This document shows positions 1 through 7,215 of a stretch of DNA of 64,000 nt, one piece after another. The notes below the pieces were generated by a model. It saw only the letters and a program-made list of their open reading frames with translations. It was not told the DNA's origin and made no database searches. Source of the stretch: an uncultured Roseateles sp. (GTDB taxonomy: Bacteria; Pseudomonadota; Gammaproteobacteria; Burkholderiales; Burkholderiaceae). The first letter of the stretch is position 1, and each line of letters opens with the position of its first letter. The stretch covers positions 1 through 64,000 of the forward strand of contig CAMPJJ010000002.1 in assembly GCA_946886855.1 (NCBI GenBank). The letters are read 5' to 3'. The translations under genes and the position numbers were made by a program.

Positions 1-57
1 ATGGGGCGATGGGGCGATCAGGCGATCAGGCGATCGGGCGACTGGGCAATTGGGCGA
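1..57. repeat. 8-bp tandem repeat at the left edge
   Basis: About seven head-to-tail copies of a degenerate octamer of the form ATsrGGCG begin at the first base and stop just before the dusA stop codon. The first two copies are identical, the third and fourth are identical to each other, and later copies drift. The array may continue to the left of the window. It lies downstream of dusA on the dusA strand and does not look like an intrinsic terminator. Confidence 0.7.
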
Positions 58-75
58 TGCCGAACCGCGACGCGG

Positions 76-1152
76 TCAGTGCGTCACAGGGAGCGTTGAA
101 ACCGACGAGCCCGGATCGATCGACGCCTCGACCGGCGGCTTGAAGGCGGGATGCTGCATCGCGATCTCGGCGGCCTGCAGGCGCGCGGCGGTGGCGAGTT
201 TCGAGACCTCGCGCGGCGCCATCGCCTTGAGCTTGTGGTCCGACCACACCTGGCGCCAGCGGCGCGCGCCGGGCAGGCCGTTCCACAGGCCGAGCGCGTG
301 CCGCATCGCCTGCGACCACGGTCGGCCGAGCGCGACCTGCCGGTCGAGGTAGTCCAGCCATTGCGCCTCGACCGCTTCGCGGCTGGCGACCGGGGCCTGC
401 GCCTCGCCGAAGAAGCGCTGGTCCCACTGCGCCATCTGCCAAGGCTCGTGATAGGCCTGCCGACCGACCATCACGCCGTCGACATGGTCGAGCTGCGCGG
501 CGATCTCGTCGTCCGTCTTGAAACCGCCGTTGATGGCGATGGTCAGATGCGGGAACTCGCGCTTGAGGCGGTGGACGAGTTCGTACCGCAGCGGCGGGAT
601 GTCGCGGTTCTCCTTGGGCGACAGGCCTTGCAGCCACGCGTTGCGCGCATGGACGAGGAAGACCTCGCAGCCGGCGTCGGCCACCTGGCCGACGAAGTCG
701 CGCACGAAGTCGTAGCTCTCGATCCGGTCGATGCCGATGCGGTGCTTGACGGTGACCGGGATCGCGACCGCGTCGCGCATCGCCTTGACGCCGTCGGCGA
801 CCAGCGCCGGCTCCGCCATCAGGCAGGCGCCGAACGCGCCGCGCTGGACGCGTTCACTGGGGCAGCCGCAGTTCAGGTTGACCTCGTCGTAGCCCCACTG
901 CTCGGCCAGCTTCGCGCAGGCGGCAAGATCGGCCGGCTCCGAGCCGCCGAGCTGCAGCGCGACCGGGTGTTCCTGCGCGTTGAAATCGAGGTGCCGGGGC
1001 TTGTCGCCATGCAGGATCGCGCCGGTGGTCACCATCTCGGTATAGAGCAGCGTGTGGCGGGTCAGCAGCCGGTGGAAGTACCGGCAGTCGGCGGTCGTCC
1101 AGTCCAGCATCGGTGCAACGGACAGGCGCCAAGGGGAAAACGTCGAGGACAT
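76..1152 (-). CDS. dusA: tRNA-dihydrouridine(20/20a) synthase DusA
   Basis: FMN-dependent enzyme that reduces uridine 20/20a in the D-loop of tRNAs. The 358-residue product begins MSSTFSPWRLSVAPMLDWT, with the family's APMLDWTD-like opening. It has LNCGCPSERV around residue 100, which carries the catalytic cysteine, then the VKHRIGID motif and the INGGF phosphate-binding segment. The length suits DusA better than DusB or DusC. The frame is open far upstream, but no homologous sequence lies there and the chosen ATG directly precedes the conserved start. It is divergent from the secreted-protein gene at 1349. Recognition is confident; specificity for U20/U20a is inferred from the subfamily. Confidence 0.93.
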   Translation of the reverse strand: MSSTFSPWRLSVAPMLDWTTADCRYFHRLLTRHTLLYTEMVTTGAILHGDKPRHLDFNAQEHPVALQLGGSEPADLAACAKLAEQWGYDEVNLNCGCPSERVQRGAFGACLMAEPALVADGVKAMRDAVAIPVTVKHRIGIDRIESYDFVRDFVGQVADAGCEVFLVHARNAWLQGLSPKENRDIPPLRYELVHRLKREFPHLTIAINGGFKTDDEIAAQLDHVDGVMVGRQAYHEPWQMAQWDQRFFGEAQAPVASREAVEAQWLDYLDRQVALGRPWSQAMRHALGLWNGLPGARRWRQVWSDHKLKAMAPREVSKLATAARLQAAEIAMQHPAFKPPVEASIDPGSSVSTLPVTH

Positions 1153-1348
1153 CGGGCGATTATCCCGCGATGCCCGCGAGCGGGCGCCGCACGGGGCTTG
1201 TCGGCTGCGCCCCACATCGGCGCCGTCAACGCCTCCTTCGAGGCAGTCGATTGTTTCCAATTGCATCGAAGGCCTCGAATGCGGCGACGCCCCGGCTTGC
1301 GTACGTCGTACCATCCGCGCGCCTCCGCGGTCTCCTGCTCCACGTCCC

Positions 1349-2248
1349 ATGTCTCCGTTCCGTCGCCCGCCTGGCTCTGCCGGCGGACTCCTGCGCCTTC
1401 GCGGCGCCGTCCCCGCGCTGCTGATCGCCGCCGCGGGCATGGCGCTGCCGTCGGCGCACGCGACGCAGGCACAGACGAAGCCCAGGACGGTGAAGGCGGC
1501 GAAGGCCGCGACGGCGTCCTCCTTGGCGTCCTCCTCGGCGTCCTTCTCGTCGTCCTCCTCGGCGTCCTCCTCGGCGAACGAGGCGGCGCCGAACCTGGCG
1601 AAATCCGAACTTGCCGACATCGCCGACCTGCGCAAGCGGATGGCGGCCAAGACCGTGGTCGTGACCCGGCATGCCGAGGTCGCCGACATCGCCATCCAGG
1701 TCTGGGCGCGGACGACGCTCCCGAGGAAGTACTACGCGGCCGTGACGCAGCAGGGCACGCTGCGGCGCACGCTCAGTTTCAACGACGAGGCCGAGGCCTG
1801 GCGCAGCTACGACAGCTTCCGCCGCATGGCCGGCCTCGGCGAGGTGGGACGCCCGGTGCTGCTCGGTCAGCAGATGCCGGTGACGGTCGGCGCCCCTGAT
1901 CCGGACCTCATCGCCCGCGCGCCCTTGCCGAGGAGCGACACGCCCATGGCGGCGCGCGAGATCTCCGCCACATCGGGCGAATCCGTGGAGCCGCGCGTGG
2001 CGGGTTCCGCCGTCGAGACCCTGCGCCGCACCCGCTTCGGCGACGAGGTGGCGCGTCTGGTCTGGAACGCCGAGAGCTCGCAATACCTGGTGTCGCTCAC
2101 GAGGCAGGGCTCGGTGGTCGCCATGCTGCGCAGCCGCGATGCGGCCGAGGCCACACGCGCGTACGAGGACTATGCGCGCCAGGCTGAGACGCGCGCCTCG
2201 CTGCTGCCGGGGCGCTCCGCGGCGCCCGTGTCGGCGGCGGCTCGCTGA
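1349..2248 (+). CDS. Secreted or periplasmic protein of unknown function with Ser-rich linker
   Basis: The 299-residue product has a signal peptide: an arginine-rich start, a hydrophobic stretch (VPALLIAAAGMALPS) and a likely cleavage after AHA near residue 38. A low-complexity Ala/Ser stretch encoded by repeats of tcc/tcg codons follows (DNA about 1516-1578). The mature part contains two related segments, around residues 110-150 and 230-280. Each has a pattern like W...YY...LTRQG.....RS...A...Y..Y, which suggests an internal duplication of a small fold. The longer open frame upstream is not used here because the signal peptide starts at this ATG. I do not recognise the family. It probably acts in the envelope. 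Confidence 0.7.
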   Translation: MSPFRRPPGSAGGLLRLRGAVPALLIAAAGMALPSAHATQAQTKPRTVKAAKAATASSLASSSASFSSSSSASSSANEAAPNLAKSELADIADLRKRMAAKTVVVTRHAEVADIAIQVWARTTLPRKYYAAVTQQGTLRRTLSFNDEAEAWRSYDSFRRMAGLGEVGRPVLLGQQMPVTVGAPDPDLIARAPLPRSDTPMAAREISATSGESVEPRVAGSAVETLRRTRFGDEVARLVWNAESSQYLVSLTRQGSVVAMLRSRDAAEATRAYEDYARQAETRASLLPGRSAAPVSAAAR

Positions 2249-2340
2249 CGGCGGCCCCTCGTCCTACAGACACCGGCGCGGGAACGGCGAAGACTGCGGG
2301 CATCCGGCCCTCGCGGCCGTTCGCGCATCAGGAGCACGCC

Positions 2341-2490
2341 ATGATCCGCAAGCTCGGCAACGGCCAGTACCGCCTCTACTCCCGCAACCCCGATCCGAAA
2401 ACGGGCAAACGCCGCAACCTCGGCACCTTCGACACCCGCGAGGCTGCCGAGAAGCATGAGCGGGAGGTGCAGTACTTCAAGCGGCATTGA
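2341..2490 (+). CDS. Small conserved 49-residue protein resembling an integrase arm-binding domain
   Basis: An ATG-initiated ORF encodes a basic 49-residue protein (MIRKLGNGQYRLYSR...). The pattern G.YRLYSR....TGKRR.LGTF.TREAAE.HEREVQ resembles the N-terminal three-stranded beta, DNA-binding (AP2-like) domain of tyrosine integrases, but no catalytic domain follows. From memory, free-standing ORFs of this size and pattern are common in Burkholderiales genomes; this was not searched. Its last 14 bases overlap the convergent ORF ending at 2477. The function is unknown. A nucleic-acid-binding role is inferred only from the fold-like pattern and basic charge. Confidence 0.6.
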   Translation: MIRKLGNGQYRLYSRNPDPKTGKRRNLGTFDTREAAEKHEREVQYFKRH

Positions 2491-2686
2491 GCGCGCAGGA
2501 CGGGTGCCACGGTCGGCGGGAACCGTCGCAGCAAGCGAAGAGCTCTAAGGCTTCACTCTGCTGCATGCGCATGTCGTCTTCGGAGATGGCCTGCCTGAGC
2601 TTGTGGTCCGCTGCAACGCGTCGCGCCTTCAATGCCGACAGTTGAGCGGCCAATTGACGCGCCATCAGGCGCCGCTCCCGGGGCAT
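2477..2686 (-). CDS. Small basic hypothetical protein, second gene of module A
   Basis: The 69-residue product begins MPRERRLMARQLAAQL and is rich in Arg, Ala and Gln, with a probable helical first half. Its ATG overlaps the stop codon of the upstream gene (TGATG). A GAGGGG-type ribosome binding site sits 8 bases before the ATG, so translational coupling is likely. It shows no similarity to the HEPN protein that holds the same position in module B. The function is unknown, and this may be a decayed or alternative partner gene. The overlap and ribosome binding site are the main reasons for calling it real. Confidence 0.45.
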   Translation of the reverse strand: MPRERRLMARQLAAQLSALKARRVAADHKLRQAISEDDMRMQQSEALELFACCDGSRRPWHPSCALNAA

Positions 2687-3273
2687 CAGTCGTACCCCTC
2701 GTGCTCTTCATCGTCTGATTCCGTCGCCGCATCACTGGCGATCTCCTCATCGAAGGGGCCGTTCCAGCGCCCCTTGAACGCGATCCTGACGCCCATCTCG
2801 TGCAGATCAAGATCGATGAGGCGCCACGAACAATCGCTGGTGAGCGCAAAGCCCAACTCCCACGGCGCATCAACGCGCAGTTCGTAGCGCACGGCCGCGA
2901 ACCCGGTTTCTTTCGGCGACACGGTGACTCGAGGCGGGCAGTTGCACAGCCGCAGCGAATGCTCCTTCAACACCTGCGCCGCCACCTGCAACATCTGGAT
3001 CACCTGAGGCCAGCGCAACCGGTGATGCCGCAAGACCTGATCCATCTCTTCGGCGAGTTGGTACCAGTCGACGACCTCGTTCGCACTCGAACAGCTCCCG
3101 TCGCACGCCGCCGACGGCTCGCCGAACAGCGCCGTCGGCTCGGCAAGCAGCGCCACGATTTCATAGAACTCCGCCTGAGGTCGCCCCACGACCGGCGGCA
3201 GCCGCTTCACCAGATTCCTCGCGTGCTCCAACTGGACATTCATCGCCATCATCGTCCTCGCTTTCTCCTGCAT
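2686..3273 (-). CDS. Uncharacterised protein, first gene of module A (paralogue of the gene at 16423)
   Basis: The 195-residue protein has no signal peptide and an acidic tail. It aligns over most of its length with the 215-residue product of 16423-17070. Shared points are an LFGE-S motif, a VDW motif, an L..A..VL.EH....C segment, a VDAP motif and a terminal D/E-rich run. I do not recognise the family. The first ATG has no good ribosome binding site; ATGs at 3252 or 3249 lie behind a GAGG sequence and are credible starts. The gene overlaps the downstream 69-residue ORF and is preceded by an upstream element shared with the paralogue. See the findings for a possible two-gene module. Confidence 0.7.
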   Translation of the reverse strand: MQEKARTMMAMNVQLEHARNLVKRLPPVVGRPQAEFYEIVALLAEPTALFGEPSAACDGSCSSANEVVDWYQLAEEMDQVLRHHRLRWPQVIQMLQVAAQVLKEHSLRLCNCPPRVTVSPKETGFAAVRYELRVDAPWELGFALTSDCSWRLIDLDLHEMGVRIAFKGRWNGPFDEEIASDAATESDDEEHEGYD

Positions 3274-3319
3274 TCCTGGATGCGTTCAACCCGAATGCCG
3301 GCAGTGTCGGACCTGATCA

Positions 3320-3410
3320 AGCGAAGTCGATTCCCCTCGAAGGGCGATTAAATGGGGGACACACCTTCGTGTGAGTGACTCCCCCTGCACAAACCGATGC
3401 AGGTCATTGC
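3320..3410 (-). promoter_or_regulatory. Conserved upstream element of module A
   Basis: Read on the minus strand, the order of blocks is CAATGACCT, 12 bases, GCAGGGGGA, 21 bases, CCCCCAT, then a block close to TCGAGGGGAATCGAC, then a TCCGACACTGC-like block that extends left to about 3302. The same blocks in the same order and nearly the same spacing precede the paralogue at 17070. The GGGGGA/TCCCCC pair is an inverted repeat, and in this copy a CACAC/GTGTG stem lies inside it. It is probably a promoter or operator; the regulator is unknown. Confidence 0.55.
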
Positions 3411-3483
3411 CTCCAAGCCTCTATGCTTGAGTTGAACCGGCACGCCCGGGCGTGCCGATCACCAGAGCACAGGGAGACAAGAC

Positions 3484-6024
3484 ATGCGACTTTCCGTTCG
3501 AGGCGGCAGCGGGCCGCTGTGTGCATTGACCTTGGCGATCACGCTCGGAGCGGCCGGGCTGCTCGCGGGCTGCGGCGGCGATGACGACGGCGATGGCGAC
3601 GGCACACCCGCCGCCAGGTACAGCGCCGAGATCCGGCGCACCGCGATGGGCGTGCCCCACATCAAGGCCGCCGACTGGGGCGGCGCCGGTTACGGCTACG
3701 GCTACGCGCAGGCGCAGGACGACCTGTGCACCATCGCCAACTCGATGCTCACCTTCCGCGGCGAACGCTCGCGCCACTTCGGCGCCGACGCCGTCGTCCC
3801 CTTCCAGAGCACCATCGGCCAGCCGAGGAACCTGGACTCGGACTTCTATCACCGCCACGTCCTCAACGACGATGCGATGCAGCGCCTGATCGCCGCGCAG
3901 CCCGACAAGCTCAGGCAGCTCGTCGCCGGCTTCGCCGCCGGCTACAACCGCTACGTCCGCGAGATCAAGAGCGGCGCCGAGCCCACCGCCCACGCGGCCT
4001 GCCGCAACGAGGCCTGGGTCGTGCCGGTCACGGACACCGACATCTTCCGCCGCATGTACGCCGCCCACTTCGCGGCGGGCTACAGCAACTTCGTCGCGCA
4101 GATCGCCAACGCCACACCGCCCGCCGCGGCGACACCGACGATGGCCGCTGCCAAGCCGCGGGCCACGCACCGCGCGCGAACTGCGGCGCCGCCACCGCTC
4201 GCCATCGCCAAGGCCCACCTGCCCGACTTCCAGGTCGGCGGCAGCGACGGCGTGGGCAGCAACATGATCGGCTTCGGCACCGCCGCGACCGGCGACGGCA
4301 GTCCGCTGCTGTTCGGCAATCCGCACTGGTACTGGCGCGGCCCCGACCGCTTCTACCAGGCGCAGCTCACCATCCCCGGCGAGCTCAACGTCGCCGGCAC
4401 GTCCTTCCTGGCGGTCCCGGTCATCCAGATCGGCTACACCGACAACGTCGCCTGGAGCCACACCGTCTCCACCGCGCGCCGCTACGGGCTGTTCCAGCTC
4501 ACGCTCACGCCCGGCGATCCGACCAGCTACCAGCGCGACGGCGCCGCCGTGAAGATGACGGCGCGCGCCCTCACCGTGCAGGTCAAGCAGGCCGACGGCA
4601 GCGTGACGCCGGTCTCGCGCACGCTCTACGAATCGCAGTACGGCCCCATCGTCAACCTCGGCCCGCTCAACGCCGCCCTGGGCTGGAACACGAACACCGT
4701 GTTCGCGATCCGGGACATCAACGGCGACAACCTCCGCGTGTTCCGCGTCTGGCTGCGCTGGAGCCAGGCCAGGACGCTGGACGAGCTCGCCGCCATCCAG
4801 CGCGAGGAGTCCTCCATCCCCTGGGTCAACACCGTCGCCGTCGCGCGCGGCAGCGGCCAGGCCTGGTACGCCGACATCGGCGCGATGCCCAACGTGTCGC
4901 CCTCGCAGCTCACGAGCTGCGCGACACCCTTGACCGCCGCGCTCAGCGCCGCGCTGCCGCGCACGCCGGTGCTGGACGGCTCCAAGAGCAGCTGCGACTG
5001 GCAGAGCGATCCCGACTCCAAGCAGCCCGGCGCGCTCGGCCCCGCGCGCATGCCCAGCCTGCTGCGCGACGACTACGTCCTCAACAGCAACGACAGCTAC
5101 TGGCTCGCCAACACGGCCGCACCGCTGACGGGTTATCCGGACGTGCTCGGACCGGCCGGCACGACCTCGGTCAGTTTCCGCACGCGACTGGCCCATCTGC
5201 TGGCGCAGGGACGTCTGGCGGGCACCGACGGTTACGCCGGCAACAAGGCCACCAGCGAGACCGTGCGCGCCATGGTGCTCAACAGCCGCACGCTGACCTC
5301 GGAGCTCTTCCGCGACCAGGCGGTCGCGATGTTCTGCGCGCCGCCGACGGCGTTCACCGTGAGCGGCGATCCCGCCACGGGCGAGACCTTCAGCCCGGCG
5401 CGCAGCGTCGATCCGACCGAGGCCTGCGCGGTGCTGCAGGCGTGGGACGGCAAGGCGCTGCTCGCCTCACGCGGCGCGCATGTGTGGGACGAGTTCTGGA
5501 CGCGCGCGTCGCGCATTCCCGAGGCCACGCTGTTCGCGGTGCCCTTCAGCAGCGCCGATCCGCTGCACACGCCGCGCGACCTGAACCCCGCCATGAAGAC
5601 GACGCTGCAGCAGGCCTTCGGCGCGGCGATCCTGCGGGTTCAGGCCAGCGGTTTCGCGATGAACGCGACGCGCGGCGAAACGCTGTTCGCCACGCGCGGC
5701 ACCGAGAAGATCCCGCTGTTCGGCGGCTGCGGCCAGCCGCAGGGCTACTACACCGTGGCCTGCGCGCTCAGCCGGCTGGACCAGGGCGGCTACGACCTCA
5801 ACACCGCGACCAGCGCCAACAGCTACATGCAGGTGGTGCGCTTCCCGGGCGAAGGCGTCGAGGCCTACACCTTCCTGACCTTCTCGCAGTCGGACGATCC
5901 GGCCTCCGCGCACTCCAGCGACTACACGCGCGCCTACAGCGCGGGGCAGTGGCAGAAGATGCCGTTCTCGGAGGCCGACATCGCGAAGGACACGGCCTTC
6001 TCGACCAAGACCATCAGCGAGTGA
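3484..6024 (+). CDS. Penicillin acylase family lipoprotein (possible N-acyl-homoserine lactone acylase)
   Basis: The 846-residue protein of the Ntn-hydrolase penicillin amidase family cleaves amide bonds; relatives hydrolyse beta-lactam side chains or N-acyl-homoserine lactones. A lipobox LAGC places the lipidated cysteine at residue 30, followed by an Asp/Gly-rich linker. An alpha-subunit region is followed by GVGSNMIGFG, with the probable autoproteolytic nucleophile Ser259, and then by GNPHWYW and GYTDNVAWSHTVS motifs typical of the beta subunit. GGAGA lies 8 bases before the ATG. A large hairpin follows the gene. Substrate specificity cannot be read from sequence; quorum quenching is one possibility. 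Confidence 0.85.
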   Translation: MRLSVRGGSGPLCALTLAITLGAAGLLAGCGGDDDGDGDGTPAARYSAEIRRTAMGVPHIKAADWGGAGYGYGYAQAQDDLCTIANSMLTFRGERSRHFGADAVVPFQSTIGQPRNLDSDFYHRHVLNDDAMQRLIAAQPDKLRQLVAGFAAGYNRYVREIKSGAEPTAHAACRNEAWVVPVTDTDIFRRMYAAHFAAGYSNFVAQIANATPPAAATPTMAAAKPRATHRARTAAPPPLAIAKAHLPDFQVGGSDGVGSNMIGFGTAATGDGSPLLFGNPHWYWRGPDRFYQAQLTIPGELNVAGTSFLAVPVIQIGYTDNVAWSHTVSTARRYGLFQLTLTPGDPTSYQRDGAAVKMTARALTVQVKQADGSVTPVSRTLYESQYGPIVNLGPLNAALGWNTNTVFAIRDINGDNLRVFRVWLRWSQARTLDELAAIQREESSIPWVNTVAVARGSGQAWYADIGAMPNVSPSQLTSCATPLTAALSAALPRTPVLDGSKSSCDWQSDPDSKQPGALGPARMPSLLRDDYVLNSNDSYWLANTAAPLTGYPDVLGPAGTTSVSFRTRLAHLLAQGRLAGTDGYAGNKATSETVRAMVLNSRTLTSELFRDQAVAMFCAPPTAFTVSGDPATGETFSPARSVDPTEACAVLQAWDGKALLASRGAHVWDEFWTRASRIPEATLFAVPFSSADPLHTPRDLNPAMKTTLQQAFGAAILRVQASGFAMNATRGETLFATRGTEKIPLFGGCGQPQGYYTVACALSRLDQGGYDLNTATSANSYMQVVRFPGEGVEAYTFLTFSQSDDPASAHSSDYTRAYSAGQWQKMPFSEADIAKDTAFSTKTISE

Positions 6025-6058
6025 TGGACAGGACCGGCGTCCCGCCGCCCTGGAACGA

Positions 6059-6105
6059 CACGGCCGGCCGACCGCCTCGACATCGAGGCGGTGCGGCCGG
6101 CCGTG
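6059..6105. terminator. Long GC-rich hairpin between convergent genes
   Basis: Arms of 22 bases pair almost perfectly: CACGGCCGGCCG plus ACCGCCTCGA on the left, and TCGAGGCGGT plus CGGCCGGCCGTG on the right. One base is unpaired and the loop is two bases. It lies between the acylase gene (rightward) and the roadblock gene (leftward), so it probably ends both transcripts. No clear T tract follows on either strand. Confidence 0.6.
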
Positions 6106-6133
6106 AGATCCGATCGCCGGGCGCTCGGTGGGA

Positions 6134-6985
6134 TCAGACCTGCAGCGAGCGCTCGATCTCGGTCAGCTTGTAGCGGGCCAGGGCGAGGTTGCCCTTGTTC
6201 TTGTCCAGCACCAGGTACAGGAACAGGCCGGCGTTGTTGGGCACCAGGCGGATCAGGTGGTACTGGTCGGTCAGCGTGATCAGGATGTCCTCGATGCCCT
6301 TGCGCAGGCCCAGCGACTCCATGGTCTGCAGCTTGGCGCGCACCACCTGCGTGTTGCCGGCGGCGGCCAGGTCCAGGTTCACGGCGGTGCCGGCCTGGGC
6401 CAGGCACATGCCGCTGCGGAAATCGACCAGCGCGGCGGCCAGTGCGCCGTCGATGGTCATGGCGGCGTCGATCGACTGCTTCAGATTGCTCATGGGGTCC
6501 TTGTGGAGGGAGGGGGTGGGTTGCAGGGAGGAGAGCCCGAAGCGGCTCGTCAGCTTGTTGAATTCCTCGATGAGGACGAACCACAGCGTCTCGGGGCTGC
6601 TGTCGGGCAGCCGGTAGAGCAGCGTGGACGGCGTGGCCGCCGTCACCATCGGCGAGAAGGTCATGTCCTCGACGATGGCGCTGGGCATCAGCAGCAGGCG
6701 CACGGCGGGCAGGTCGGCGGCCCACGCGCGGCGCAGCAGGTCCAGCGCGCCGTGGACCGAGCCCGGTCCGAGGATCACCAGCAGCGCGGCCGGGCCGTCG
6801 GCGGCCTCGAGGTCGGCGTTGGGATACGGCGGACGCACCCAGTCGATGGTGGGCATGCCCGGCGTCGTGCTCAGCGCGATCGCCTGGCGGAATTCCGTGG
6901 TGGACAAGGTCGCGCCGGTCTGGCCGATGGCCAGGCCGCCGATGCGCGCCGTCATGTCGACGACACGCACGCCGGTTCTGCTCAT
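6134..6985 (-). CDS. Roadblock/LC7-domain protein with an unrecognised N-terminal region
   Basis: The 283-residue frame is open throughout. The last ~120 residues, from MSNLKQSIDAAMTIDG, form a roadblock/LC7 domain, a small alpha/beta fold that binds Ras-like GTPases such as MglA or acts as a dimeric scaffold. The first ~164 residues are unfamiliar and contain a Pro-rich patch and an alternating hydrophobic pattern (LRRAWAADLPAVRLLLMPS). A good internal ribosome binding site (AAGGAcccc before ATG at 6493) could also give a free roadblock protein from the same mRNA. No GTPase partner lies nearby. Both the fused form and the short form are plausible. Confidence 0.65.
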   Translation of the reverse strand: MSRTGVRVVDMTARIGGLAIGQTGATLSTTEFRQAIALSTTPGMPTIDWVRPPYPNADLEAADGPAALLVILGPGSVHGALDLLRRAWAADLPAVRLLLMPSAIVEDMTFSPMVTAATPSTLLYRLPDSSPETLWFVLIEEFNKLTSRFGLSSLQPTPSLHKDPMSNLKQSIDAAMTIDGALAAALVDFRSGMCLAQAGTAVNLDLAAAGNTQVVRAKLQTMESLGLRKGIEDILITLTDQYHLIRLVPNNAGLFLYLVLDKNKGNLALARYKLTEIERSLQV

Positions 6986-7145
6986 GAAGTGGTCCCGAAA
7001 GTGGAGGAAACGACGCTTCGGCCGCTCGGCGCGGAGTGTGGAGAAAGCGCTTGCAGAACGCGCCCCCACGCTTGGGGGGTCAGGGCTTGCCGGAGGCGCC
7101 GTGCGTGCCGAAGGTCACGACCCGCGTGGCCGGGCGCGGTGCATC

Positions 7146-7167
7146 CGGGCGCTCAACGCCCGTTTTT
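7146..7167 (+). terminator. Orphan Rho-independent terminator on the plus strand
   Basis: CGGGCG-ctcaa-CGCCCG is followed directly by TTTTT and CTC. The T run is correctly placed only for plus-strand transcription, but no plus-strand protein gene ends here; both neighbours are leftward. It may end a short unannotated RNA, or limit antisense transcription into the downstream leftward gene. Confidence 0.5.
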
Positions 7168-7215
7168 CTCGGTGGCAGCGGGGTGTCGGTCCGAATCCAA
7201 GCGGCACTGCCTCGC

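Noticed and set aside
1..57. CRISPR array
   Set aside because: The units are eight bases with no spacers; this is a simple tandem repeat.
76..1695. A 539-residue extended start for the dusA reading frame
   Set aside because: The first 181 residues are low-complexity and lie antisense to the secreted-protein gene. DusA homology begins exactly at the ATG at 1152.
3320..3410. PIP/hrpII box before the module A gene
   Set aside because: CGAA sequences occur on the plus strand, but their spacings are 12 and 26 bases, not 16, so they do not form a hrpII box.
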